Positions 19,328-27,537 of a stretch of 64,000 bases of DNA are shown piece by piece; the first letter of the stretch is position 1, and each line of letters starts with the position of its first letter. Made by a program: the position numbers and the translations under genes. The stretch covers positions 4,464,001-4,528,000 of the forward strand of contig NZ_BAABIS010000001.1 in assembly GCF_039542905.1 (NCBI RefSeq), read 5' to 3'. Below the pieces are notes generated by a model. The model did no database searches. It saw only the letters and a list, made by a program, of their open reading frames with translations, and had not been told where the DNA came from. This DNA is from Kitasatospora terrestris. Its GTDB lineage: Bacteria; Actinomycetota; Actinomycetes; Streptomycetales; Streptomycetaceae.

Positions 19328-21130
19328 TCAGGACTTCAGGGCCCGGTCGACCAGGGCACCGGCAGCGCCGGTGTACGCGGACGGGTCGCACAGCTCCGCG
19401 GCGACCGCCGCCGGCACCAGACCGCGACCCGCCAGCACCACCGCCAGCGGAATGCCGTTGAACTCCGCCTCCTCCGAGGCCTCGCCCAACAGGCGCTTCG
19501 CCTCCGCCTTGCCCAGCGACGGGGCCAGCACCGCCGCCACCCGCTCGGAGACCATCTGGCCACCGGTCAGTTCGAGGTTCGCCAGCATCCGCACCGGACG
19601 GACCGTCAGGCCCTCCGCCAGCTCCACCGCCGTGAACGACGCGCCGCCCACCAGCCGCAGGCACTCGCGCAGCAACAGCCACTCGGCGTGCCAGACCCCC
19701 GCCGAACGCTCGTCCTCGTGCACCATGCACGCCGTCAACGCCGCCGACAGCGCCGGCACCTGCAACGCCGCCGCACGGATCATCGTCGCCAGCACCGGAT
19801 TGCGCTTGTGCGGCATCGCCGACGACGCCCCCCGCCCGGCGGCGGTCGGCTCGGCGACCTCGCCGACCTCCGTCCGGGTCAAGGACTGCACGTCCACCGC
19901 GACCTTGCCCAGCGCGCCGGCCGTGAAGGCCAACGCCGCCGAGAGGTCCGCGACGGGAGTGCGCAGCGAATGCCACGGCAGCACCGGACGGGCAAGGCCC
20001 GTCTCCGCGGCGAACGCGTCGACCAGACGGTCGACGTACCCACCCGGGTCGCCCCCCTCGTCGGGGGCATCGAGCCGGGCGAACTCCAGATAGCCGGCCA
20101 GCGTGCCCGCCGCACCGCCCAACGACACCGGCAGGCCGCCCTCCAGCACCGCCGCCAGCCGGCGCTCCGCGTCCAGCAGCAGCGCACGCCAACCCGCGGC
20201 CTTCAGGCCGAACGTGGTCGGGACCGCCTGCAGGGCCAAGGTGCGGCCCGGCATCACGGTGTCCCGGTGCTCCTCGGCCAGCGCCGCGAGCGCGGCGGCC
20301 GCCCGGTCGAGATCCGCCCTGATCAGCTCCACCGCCCGCCGCGCCACCAGCATCGCGCCGGTGTCGAACACGTCCTGGCTCGTCGAACCGCGGTGCACGT
20401 ACTCGGCGGCCGCCGGACTGACCTCGGCCACCACCCGGGCCAACTGCTGCACCAGGCCCACCACCGGATTCGCGGTCTCCCGGGCGGCCAGCGACAGGCC
20501 GCGCAGATCGAACCGGTCCGCCCGGGCGGCCGCGGTGATCGCCGCGGCCGCCCAGTCCGGCACCGTGCCCAGCCGCGCCTGCGACCTGGCCAGCGCCGCC
20601 TCGGCGTCCAGCATCGCCTGCAGCCACGCCACGTCCGACACCACCGCCTCCACCGGCACCCCCACCCGCACCGGCGCCAACAACCCGGCATCCGCGGCCG
20701 GCTGCTGCGCCGGGTCGCCTGCGGCGGGCTTGCCTGTCGGCTGCGCCGGGTCGCCTGCGGCGGGCTTGCCTGTCGGCTGCGCCGGGTCGCCTGCGGCGGG
20801 CTTGCCTGTCGGCTGCGCCGAAGCGCCTGCGGTGGGCTTGCGGGGCGCTTCCCCGGTCGGCTCCGCCGGGGCCCCGCGCAGCGGTGTGCCTGCGGCGGGC
20901 TCGCCTGTCGGCTGCGCCGTGGCCGTGCGCAGTGGCTGCGCCTCGCCGGCCTGCGCCGAAGCGCCTGCGGCGGGCTCGCGGGGCGCTTTCCCGGTCGGCT
21001 CCGCCGGGGCCCCGCGCAGCGGTGTGCCTGCGGCGGGCTTGCGGGCCGCGTCCCCGGTCGGCTCCGCGGAAGCTCCGCGCGGCGGGTTCGCCGAGTGGCC
21101 GGCGGGGGGCTGGTGGGGGCCGGTGGTCAT
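19328..21130 (-). CDS. creD: CreD-like nitrosuccinate lyase (aspartase/fumarase superfamily) with repetitive N-terminal extension
   Basis: 600 aa. The core, from about residue 145 (LLAPVRVGVPVEAVVSD), resembles PcaB/adenylosuccinate lyase: GSTSQDVFDTGA and the signature GASSAMPHKRNP. Beside a CreE-like oxygenase the expected reaction is nitrosuccinate to nitrous acid and fumarate. The first 145 residues are a Pro/Ala/Gly/Thr-rich low-complexity region of PAAGDPAQPTGK units not normal for the family. The ATG overlaps the CreE stop (ATGA), which supports translation of the extension. Alternative: a cycloisomerase-type lyase. Confidence 0.8.
   Translation of the reverse strand: MTTGPHQPPAGHSANPPRGASAEPTGDAARKPAAGTPLRGAPAEPTGKAPREPAAGASAQAGEAQPLRTATAQPTGEPAAGTPLRGAPAEPTGEAPRKPTAGASAQPTGKPAAGDPAQPTGKPAAGDPAQPTGKPAAGDPAQQPAADAGLLAPVRVGVPVEAVVSDVAWLQAMLDAEAALARSQARLGTVPDWAAAAITAAARADRFDLRGLSLAARETANPVVGLVQQLARVVAEVSPAAAEYVHRGSTSQDVFDTGAMLVARRAVELIRADLDRAAAALAALAEEHRDTVMPGRTLALQAVPTTFGLKAAGWRALLLDAERRLAAVLEGGLPVSLGGAAGTLAGYLEFARLDAPDEGGDPGGYVDRLVDAFAAETGLARPVLPWHSLRTPVADLSAALAFTAGALGKVAVDVQSLTRTEVGEVAEPTAAGRGASSAMPHKRNPVLATMIRAAALQVPALSAALTACMVHEDERSAGVWHAEWLLLRECLRLVGGASFTAVELAEGLTVRPVRMLANLELTGGQMVSERVAAVLAPSLGKAEAKRLLGEASEEAEFNGIPLAVVLAGRGLVPAAVAAELCDPSAYTGAAGALVDRALKS
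20705..20812. repeat. Three perfect 36-bp tandem repeats inside the CreD-like gene
   Basis: Units at 20705-20740, 20741-20776 and 20777-20812 are identical, followed by a diverged fourth. They encode 12-residue units and keep frame. Perfect identity suggests recent slippage or unequal exchange. Confidence 0.85.
20817..21041. repeat. Long direct repeat in the N-terminal extension of the CreD-like gene
   Basis: A stretch of about 85 bp at 20817-20901 recurs nearly unchanged at 20957-21041, encoding the same Pro/Ala-rich stretch twice. With the 36-bp units it makes the whole extension a nested repeat. Confidence 0.75.
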
Positions 21131-23097
21131 ACCAGGACGCCTTGGAGGTCGGTTTCGGTGGCGGTGGGACGGACGGCGGTGGGGACGTCGGCGGTGGGGG
21201 GGAGGGCGAGGACGGCGCGCGCGATGGCGTCGGAGTCGCCGAGGGTGACGGAGTCGACGCCGGGGCGGATGCCGGCGGCGGTGACCCAGTGCACGGACTC
21301 GGTGGGGATGCCGTACGCGAAGCGTCGCGGGTGTGCCCGGCCGCGGGCGTCGAGCAGGCGGTAGGGCCGCTCGGTGACCGCGAGGCCGCCGGTCTCGTAG
21401 CCGGAGCCGCCGCTGGAGCCGATCCGGTAGGTGGTGCACTGCTCGGTTTCGAGCAGGTGCCGCAGCAGCGGGTCCGCGGTGCGCCGCAGGTCGGGCTCGG
21501 GCAGCCGGGCCTCGATCAGGACGGTCGCCCGGACGGCCGCGCCGGGCACGGCCCGGGACTGTGCGACGAACGCGGGCGCGTCGGTGTCGATGCGGATCTC
21601 GGTGTCGGGGCCGAGCAGTTCGAGCACCCCGGCCTCGACCAGGGCGATCAGCTGCTCGATCCGCTCGGCGGGCGGGCCGATCGAGAGGAAGGCGTTGAGC
21701 GGGGTGTACCAGCCTTCCAGGTCGTCGCGGTGCGAGTCGCCGTCGAGGCCGCCGTGGTCGACGGCGAGGCGGATCTCGTTGCGCAGGTCGCGCAGGACGT
21801 CGAGCGCGGTCTTCAGCGGCCCGCTGAGGTTGCCCTCGCGGGCGGCGGCGACGTCCTTCGCCAGGTAGTCGAGCAGCCAGCGCCGGAAGTCGAGCCGGGA
21901 GGTGAACTCGCGGTCGCCGTAGGGGCGTCCGAGCTTCTCCCAGTTCCAGCGGTCGGCGTCGGCGATCGCGAAGGAGTCGAGCACCTGCTCGGGCCGCTCG
22001 TCGGTGAGGTACCGCTGGGTGAAGGCCTCGCGCTCGGCGTCGCGGCCCTGTGCGGTGAGCAGGGCGCCGTAGTAGACGCTCTCCACCTCGCGGGAGATCA
22101 GCGGCCACAGGTCGGTGGCGAAGTTGACGGCGTCGCCGCGTCCGCTGCGCTCGCGGAGCCCGGCGACGACCTCGGGGGTGAGGAGCCGGGGCAGGTAGCG
22201 CCCGTACGCGCCCTTCTCGTTCTCGCCGCGGGCGTGGTACGGGATGCCGCGCCGGGAGGTGGCGTAGAGCATCGGCTCCTCGCCGGACGGCTGGTAGGAG
22301 AGCTTGCCGTCGGCGCGGCGGGTGAAGGTGCCGCCGCGGCCGAGGGTGAGCAGGGCCATGTGGTCGAAGAAGTTGAGGCCGAGGCCGCGGAGCAGGACGT
22401 TCTGGCCGGGCATGGCGCCGACGTGGACGTCGGCGGGGTTGGCCGGCGGCACGTAGGTGAGGTGGTGGATGCGGGCGAGGCTGGCGGCCTTGGCCTCGCG
22501 GGGGGAGAGCCGGGCGGGGACGTGGCCCTGGGCCATGACGATGGCGTCGAGGCGGTTGAGCCGGGTGCCGTCCTCCAGGCGGACGCCCTGGGGGCCGCCG
22601 GGGACGCCGTGGGTGTCGGCCATGGCGACGACGCGGGAGCGGTGCACCCGGACGGTGACGTGCGCGGGGGCGCCGGCGACCACGGCGAGGAAGGAGTCGT
22701 GCAGGTAGCGGCCGTAGAAGGCGCGGGTGGGGTAGGTGTTGGGGCCGAGGTCGCGGGCCTCGGCGAGGGTCTCGTCGTCGTAGTCGGCCGGGCTGCCGGT
22801 CTCGGGGAGGGACTTGGCCCACTCGTACAGGGTGGGGCCGGGCTCGATCGGGCCCTCGACCCGGACCGACTCGTCGGTGTAGACGGTGATCTGGGAGGCG
22901 ACGGTGTTCATCAGCAGGTGCCGGGACTGGCTGGTGCGCCAGACCCGGCCGGCGCCGGGCGCGGAGGGGTCGACGACGTGCACGGTGACGCTCTCGCCGG
23001 AGCGCTCGCGGCGCTCGTTGGCGCAGAGCCGCTCCAGCACGGACAGTCCGCGCGGCCCGGCGCCGATGATGCAGATCTGGAGCTGGCGCTCGGTCAT
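21127..23097 (-). CDS. creE: CreE-like FAD-dependent aspartate N-oxygenase (nitrosuccinate-forming)
   Basis: 656 aa, FAD/NAD(P)-binding family (NAD_binding_9 type). The N-terminal dinucleotide loop is CIIGAGPRGLSVLERL, then LLMNTVASQITVYTDES, GPNTYPTRAFYGRYL and GLGLNFFDHMALL. CreE and FzmM, known relatives of this type, oxidise L-aspartate stepwise to nitrosuccinate. ATGA overlaps couple it to the hydroxylase upstream and the lyase downstream, the same E-D pairing as in cremeomycin-type pathways. Identity inferred from fold, length and pairing. Confidence 0.78.
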   Translation of the reverse strand: MTERQLQICIIGAGPRGLSVLERLCANERRERSGESVTVHVVDPSAPGAGRVWRTSQSRHLLMNTVASQITVYTDESVRVEGPIEPGPTLYEWAKSLPETGSPADYDDETLAEARDLGPNTYPTRAFYGRYLHDSFLAVVAGAPAHVTVRVHRSRVVAMADTHGVPGGPQGVRLEDGTRLNRLDAIVMAQGHVPARLSPREAKAASLARIHHLTYVPPANPADVHVGAMPGQNVLLRGLGLNFFDHMALLTLGRGGTFTRRADGKLSYQPSGEEPMLYATSRRGIPYHARGENEKGAYGRYLPRLLTPEVVAGLRERSGRGDAVNFATDLWPLISREVESVYYGALLTAQGRDAEREAFTQRYLTDERPEQVLDSFAIADADRWNWEKLGRPYGDREFTSRLDFRRWLLDYLAKDVAAAREGNLSGPLKTALDVLRDLRNEIRLAVDHGGLDGDSHRDDLEGWYTPLNAFLSIGPPAERIEQLIALVEAGVLELLGPDTEIRIDTDAPAFVAQSRAVPGAAVRATVLIEARLPEPDLRRTADPLLRHLLETEQCTTYRIGSSGGSGYETGGLAVTERPYRLLDARGRAHPRRFAYGIPTESVHWVTAAGIRPGVDSVTLGDSDAIARAVLALPPTADVPTAVRPTATETDLQGVLV

Positions 23098-24308
23098 GAC
23101 TGGTCTCCGTCCGTCTCGTTGTCGGCCGCGCCGAACGCGCGGACGCCGTGCATCCAGGCGACCTGGTCGTGCAGGTCGGACTCGGACAGCGAGCGGAGCA
23201 GGGCGTTGCGCCGTTCCGCGTCCTCGCCGGCCGGGTGCCAGAGCCGGATCGAGTCGCGGGCGGTCAGCTGGACCCGGCCGGTGCGCTCGCGCCGCTCGGC
23301 GTTGTACTTCTCGAAGCGCTGGGGGAAGGCGTCGGCGGTGCAGTCGAGCAGGTCGCCGAGCAGGACGGCGTCCTCCAGGGCCTGGCAGGCGCCCTGGGCC
23401 GCGTAGTGCAGCATCGGGTGCGCGGCGTCGCCGAGCAGGGTGACCCGTCCGTCGGTCCAGTCGGTGACCGGGTCGCGGTCGACCAGCACCCAGGAGCGCC
23501 AGCCCTCGCCGAGCTCCAGCAGCCGGTGCGCGTCGGCGCCGAGGCCGGCGAACTGCTCGCGGACCTGCTCCTTGGTGACCGGCACGTTGGCGGTCGCCTC
23601 GGTGGCGTGGTTGTCGCTGGAGGCGGCCAGGTTGAGGTACTTGCCGCCGGCGATCGGGTAGTGGACGAAGTGGCAGTGCGGGCCGGCCCACCAGGTCACC
23701 GAGGTGGCCCAGCGGATCTCCTCCGGCACCTGCTCCATCGGGATGATCGCCCGGTAGACGGTGATCCCGGAGTTGCGCGGCGCGCCGTCGCCGACCAGCT
23801 GGCGGCGGATCGCGGAGTGGATGCCGTCCGCGCCGATCACCGCGTCGCCGGTGATCTCCTCGCCGTTCTCCAGCAGTACGGTGGCGGTGCCGCCGCTCTG
23901 CCGGTAGCCGGTGACGGTGACGCCGGCCCGCAGCTCGACCTTCTCGTCGGCGAGGCAGGCGTCGAGCAGCATGGCGTGCAGTTCGGCGCGGTGGACGACC
24001 ACGTACGGGTTGCCGAAGCGGCGCCGGTACTCCTCGGTGAGCGGGAGGCTGGTGACGTGCTCGCCGGTGACGCCGTCCATGAAGCGCAGTTCGGCCATGT
24101 GCACGGCGCCCGCCCGGACCCGGTCGCCCAGGCCCAGCCGCTCCAGGGCGCGGATGCCGTTCGGGGCGATCTGGATGCCGGCGCCGATCTCGGCGAACTC
24201 CGGGGCCCGCTCCAGCACGGTCACCCGGTGGCCGCGGCGGGTGACGGCGAGGGCGGCCGCCAGGCCGCCGATCCCGCCGCCGACGATGACGATCCGGGGC
24301 TCGCTCAT
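23094..24308 (-). CDS. FAD-dependent aromatic hydroxylase (3-hydroxybenzoate 6-hydroxylase/salicylate hydroxylase type)
   Basis: 404 aa, class A flavoprotein monooxygenase: GGGIGGLAAALAVTRRGH (FAD), the DG segment GDAVIGADGIHSAIR near residue 165 and GDAAHPMLHYAAQGACQA near residue 290. Likely hydroxylates the ring of a 3-HAA-derived intermediate, as CreL does in cremeomycin biosynthesis. Coupled by ATGA to the diazotase-like gene before it and the CreE-like gene after it. Family certain, substrate inferred. Confidence 0.88.
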   Translation of the reverse strand: MSEPRIVIVGGGIGGLAAALAVTRRGHRVTVLERAPEFAEIGAGIQIAPNGIRALERLGLGDRVRAGAVHMAELRFMDGVTGEHVTSLPLTEEYRRRFGNPYVVVHRAELHAMLLDACLADEKVELRAGVTVTGYRQSGGTATVLLENGEEITGDAVIGADGIHSAIRRQLVGDGAPRNSGITVYRAIIPMEQVPEEIRWATSVTWWAGPHCHFVHYPIAGGKYLNLAASSDNHATEATANVPVTKEQVREQFAGLGADAHRLLELGEGWRSWVLVDRDPVTDWTDGRVTLLGDAAHPMLHYAAQGACQALEDAVLLGDLLDCTADAFPQRFEKYNAERRERTGRVQLTARDSIRLWHPAGEDAERRNALLRSLSESDLHDQVAWMHGVRAFGAADNETDGDQS

Positions 24309-25873
24309 GCCGCACCGCCGGAGGCGATCAGGCCGGCCAGCTCGATCCGCTTGATCTTGGTGGTGGCGGTCTGCGGCAGCGAGCCGAGCTTCCACTGCAC
24401 CGGCGGGGCCATCGCGGGGAGGGTCGCCGCGGCGGCCTTCCAGGCGTCCAGGTCCAGCGGCTCGTCGTCCTTGGTGCACACCACCGGGACGGCGCGGCCG
24501 TCCGGGCCGGGGATGATGACGACCTCGGCGAGCTGGTCCAGCTTGGCGAAGAGGGTGTCCTCGGCGGCGAGCGTGGAGCCGAAGCCCTCGATCACGTCGA
24601 CCTCGCGGTCCAGCAGGTGCACGCAGCCCCACTTGGTGCGGTAGCCGACGTCGCCCATCCGCCACCAGCCGTCGTTGACCTGCTTGTCGTAGCGGTCCTG
24701 CTCGCCGAGGTAGGTGACGATCCGTCCGTCGCTCTTCACCTCGATGAAGCCCGGGTTGGTCGCCGACGGCGGGTTGCCGTCCCGGCTGACCACCCGGATG
24801 TCGGTGAAGCCGGGGAAGGGCATGCCCACGCAGCGGCCGTCCGCGTCCAGTCCGCGCCGCTTGGTGAAGGAGCGGACGACCGCCGGGCCGATCTCGCTCT
24901 GCCCGTACAGCTGGCCGAAGACCGGCGCGGTGCGCTCGGAGGCGTTCAGCATGGTCTGGACGGTGCGCGGGTGGATCGCGTCGAAGGTGGAGGAGAACAG
25001 CTTGACGTTGGCCAGCGGCTTCCGGGGGTCGTGGACCAGCTCCTCCCACTCCATGAAGGAGTTGGGGTGCGCCTCCAGGATGCCCGGCTTCAGGCGGGCG
25101 AACAGCTCGCCGACGTGCGCCGGGTCCGACTCGCGCAGCACCAGGATCGGGAAGCCGCGGAACAGCGAGATCGCCAGTGCGGTGATCAGGCGCGAGTGCA
25201 CGAAGGAGACGTGGATCGCGATGGTCTCCCGGCCCGGGATCAGCGGCCGCACCACGGTCGCCTGCGGACGGTAACGGGCCTGCAGGGTACGGCCGGTGTG
25301 CACCGCGAGCTTCGGGGTGCCGGTGGTGCCCGAGGTGTGGGTGATCAGCGTCGGGTGCTCGGGCGGCATGGTGACGGCCGGCACCCGGGGCGAGCCGGCG
25401 AGCGCGGACAGTTCGACCGCGCCCTCCCAGCTGCCCTTGGTCAGCAGCACCTTGTCCGCGAGGTCGAAGACGGCGGCGGGCAGCTCGTGCTCCAGCTTGT
25501 CCTGGTCGGTGACCAGGAAGGGCTCGTCGGTGCGGCGGACCAGCTCGGCCACCGTGGCGCCGTCCAGCTTCGGCGACAGCAGCACCGGGACGGCGCCGAC
25601 CCGCGCCACCGCGCACGCCAGCAGGGTGATGTCGAAGCCGTCCGACTTGTACACCACCACGCGCTGGCCGGGGCGGACCCGGGCGGCCCACAGCCGGGAC
25701 GCGAAGTCGTCGATCAGATCGGCGATCTCCGCGACCGTCGCCCGGCGGCCCAGACCGGGGGCGATGTCGAGGTCGTGGTCCAGGATCACGACATTGGCAC
25801 CCTGCTTGACCGCGGCCCGCTCAAAAAGCGTGCCGAGCCGGATACCCCGGTTTGCAATACGCTGAAGAAGCAC
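24305..25873 (-). CDS. creM: AMP-forming ligase, candidate CreM-type diazotase
   Basis: 522 aa, ANL superfamily with the P-loop ITHTSGTTGTPK, GQLYGQSEIG, GWWRMGDVGYR and a C-terminal lysine segment TTKIKRIE. In cremeomycin and avenalumate pathways a ligase of this family uses ATP and nitrite to diazotise an arylamine. Gene order ligase-hydroxylase-CreE-CreD and strict ATGA coupling support this role here. An ordinary aryl-CoA ligase is the main alternative. GTG start, 35 bp after the SRPBCC gene. Confidence 0.7.
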   Translation of the reverse strand: MLLQRIANRGIRLGTLFERAAVKQGANVVILDHDLDIAPGLGRRATVAEIADLIDDFASRLWAARVRPGQRVVVYKSDGFDITLLACAVARVGAVPVLLSPKLDGATVAELVRRTDEPFLVTDQDKLEHELPAAVFDLADKVLLTKGSWEGAVELSALAGSPRVPAVTMPPEHPTLITHTSGTTGTPKLAVHTGRTLQARYRPQATVVRPLIPGRETIAIHVSFVHSRLITALAISLFRGFPILVLRESDPAHVGELFARLKPGILEAHPNSFMEWEELVHDPRKPLANVKLFSSTFDAIHPRTVQTMLNASERTAPVFGQLYGQSEIGPAVVRSFTKRRGLDADGRCVGMPFPGFTDIRVVSRDGNPPSATNPGFIEVKSDGRIVTYLGEQDRYDKQVNDGWWRMGDVGYRTKWGCVHLLDREVDVIEGFGSTLAAEDTLFAKLDQLAEVVIIPGPDGRAVPVVCTKDDEPLDLDAWKAAAATLPAMAPPVQWKLGSLPQTATTKIKRIELAGLIASGGAA

Positions 25874-25908
25874 CTTTCCGCCCTCTCAGTCCGCGCGGGA
25901 AAAAGCGA

Positions 25909-26451
25909 TCAGTTCTTTTCGATGACGAGCTTGATGCGTTCGAGGGTCACGCCGAGGTCCTGCTCCAGCTTGACGCCCCAGTCGGTGAAGAACTGCTTCT
26001 TCTCCACGTCGTCCATTTCGGCGGTGATGCCGCGGATCCCCTCGGTGGCCGAGGCCATCTCGAAGTGGTGGACCAGGACGCTGCCCTCGCCGTCCGGCTC
26101 CACGTCGAAGCCCCAGACGGACTGCTGGGCCCGGCCCCGGCTGTCCTGCATCGCCCAGCGGAAGGTGCGGGCCGGCTCGGCGGCGACCACCTCGGCGTGG
26201 GTGTGCCAGGTGCCGCGGACCACCGGCGCCCAGGAGACGACCTCCTCGCTGCGCAGGTTCTCACCGCGGAACACCGAGCCGACCTCGCCCGGCGCGCCGG
26301 AGATCCATTCCCCGCCCTGGCATTCCGGGCTCCATTCGCCACTGCGCGGGAGGTCGCTGACCACGGCGTAGACGGCGGCCGGCGCGGCGTTGACGCGGCG
26401 CTCGGCGCGGACCTGGAAAAGCGGCGTGTTTTCGATCGTGTTTTCGCCCAT
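25909..26451 (-). CDS. SRPBCC-family protein (polyketide cyclase/dehydrase-like)
   Basis: 180 aa. The START-like fold is indicated by the N-terminal RRVNAAPAAVYAVVSDLPRSGEW, a central WHTHAEVVAAEPARTFRW and the C-terminal helix GVKLEQDLGVTLERIK. These cavity proteins bind hydrophobic ligands or act as cyclases. It is the first gene of the leftward run and lies 70 bp from the 15-bp ACCTGAC site. A role in the pathway is likely but undefined. Confidence 0.8.
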   Translation of the reverse strand: MGENTIENTPLFQVRAERRVNAAPAAVYAVVSDLPRSGEWSPECQGGEWISGAPGEVGSVFRGENLRSEEVVSWAPVVRGTWHTHAEVVAAEPARTFRWAMQDSRGRAQQSVWGFDVEPDGEGSVLVHHFEMASATEGIRGITAEMDDVEKKQFFTDWGVKLEQDLGVTLERIKLVIEKN

Positions 26452-26520
26452 GGCCGAAATCCTGGCGAGCCGCCGGAAGGGCGGTCAAAGACGCCCGGCG
26501 GGGTCCGTCAAGTCCGTCGG

Positions 26521-26535
26521 CGGACCTGACACAGA
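26521..26535. promoter_or_regulatory. 15-bp site CGGACCTGACACAGA upstream of the leftward run
   Basis: Identical to the 15 bp at 27473-27487. It sits in the 94-bp gap between the SRPBCC start and the GNAT stop, where the promoter of the 13-kb leftward run should lie. Proposed operator. Confidence 0.4.
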
Positions 26536-26545
26536 ATGCCCCGGC

Positions 26546-26977
26546 TCAGATCTCCAGGCCGAAATGCAGCGCGGTGACCGCCATCCGCCGCGCGTGGTAG
26601 AAACGGTGCGCGCCGTGGTTCGCCGTCCCGGAGTCCAGCTCGATCCGCACGCACCCGTGCCGCCGGGCCCGCTCCCGCAGCTCCTCGAACAGCCGCGCCC
26701 CGACGCCGGTCGACCGCGCGGCGTCGGCCGTCACCAGGTCGTCGACGAAGAGCAGCCGGCCGCGGCTGGTCGCCAGCACCCGGTGCCCCGCCACCGCCAG
26801 GCAGCGGCCCGCGCCGTCGTACGCGGCGGTGAACACCAGCCCCTGCGCCTGCGCCTCGGCGGCGAAGGCGGCGAAGCCCTCGGCGTCGAGGCGCGGACGC
26901 AGCAGCCGGACCAGCGGCGCCACGTCCCGGACCAGCGCCGGATCGTCCGGCGCGACGTCAACCACGGTCAGCTCCAC
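26546..26977 (-). CDS. GNAT-family N-acetyltransferase
   Basis: 143 aa. The acetyl-CoA pyrophosphate loop is ARSTGVGARLFEEL near residue 90, preceded by the beta-4 strand LFVDDLVT and followed by the C-terminal NHGAHRFYHARRM, usual for GNAT. GTG start after an AAGGGGA-like RBS. Substrate unknown; may be a resistance or modification function at the cluster edge. Confidence 0.82.
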   Translation of the reverse strand: MELTVVDVAPDDPALVRDVAPLVRLLRPRLDAEGFAAFAAEAQAQGLVFTAAYDGAGRCLAVAGHRVLATSRGRLLFVDDLVTADAARSTGVGARLFEELRERARRHGCVRIELDSGTANHGAHRFYHARRMAVTALHFGLEI

Positions 26978-27058
26978 GGAGGTTCCCCTTGACTTGAAGC
27001 GGGCTTGAAGTTCTACGGTCGTGACACAACGACCGCCGTCCGACGAAAGGGCCCGAGC

Positions 27059-27442
27059 ATGGCCGTCCAGCTGAACCACACCATCCTGAACGCGAGCGAC
27101 AACCGCGCCTCGGCCCGATTCCTGGTCGAGCTGCTCGGCCTGCCGGAGCCGGTCGAGTACGGGCCGTTCCAGGTCGTGCAGCTGAGCAACGAGATCTCGC
27201 TCGACGTGATCCGGGCCGACGGGCCGATCACCTCGCAGCACTACGCCTTCCTGGTCGGCGAGGACGAGTTCGACGAGATCTTCGGCCGGATCAAGGACCG
27301 CGGGCTCACCTACTGGGCCGACCCGTTCCACCGCCAGCCCGGCCGGATCAACGCCTGGCACGGCGGCCGCGGCGTCTACTTCGACGACCCGGACGGCCAC
27401 GCCCTGGAGGTCATGACCCGCCCCTACGACATCGGCGCATGA
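27059..27442 (+). CDS. VOC-family (glyoxalase-like) protein
   Basis: 127 aa, two beta-alpha-beta-beta-beta units: LNHTILNASDNRASARFLVELLGL and the C-terminal GVYFDDPDGHALEVMTRP, with potential metal ligands His and Glu. Members include extradiol dioxygenases, glyoxalases and antibiotic-binding proteins. It could be a self-protection or ring-processing protein. Divergent from the GNAT gene. Confidence 0.82.
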   Translation: MAVQLNHTILNASDNRASARFLVELLGLPEPVEYGPFQVVQLSNEISLDVIRADGPITSQHYAFLVGEDEFDEIFGRIKDRGLTYWADPFHRQPGRINAWHGGRGVYFDDPDGHALEVMTRPYDIGA

Positions 27443-27472
27443 ACCGTAACCGGCGCCCGGCCGCGACGCCGC

Positions 27473-27487
27473 CGGACCTGACACAGA
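27473..27487. promoter_or_regulatory. Second copy of CGGACCTGACACAGA
   Basis: Lies 51 bp before the BBE-like oxidoreductase start. Identical over 15 bp to the site at 26521. Confidence 0.4.
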
Positions 27488-27537
27488 GCGCCCGGCCGGC
27501 CCCCGCGGGCCCCGCGACCACCGCTAGCGTCGACGGC

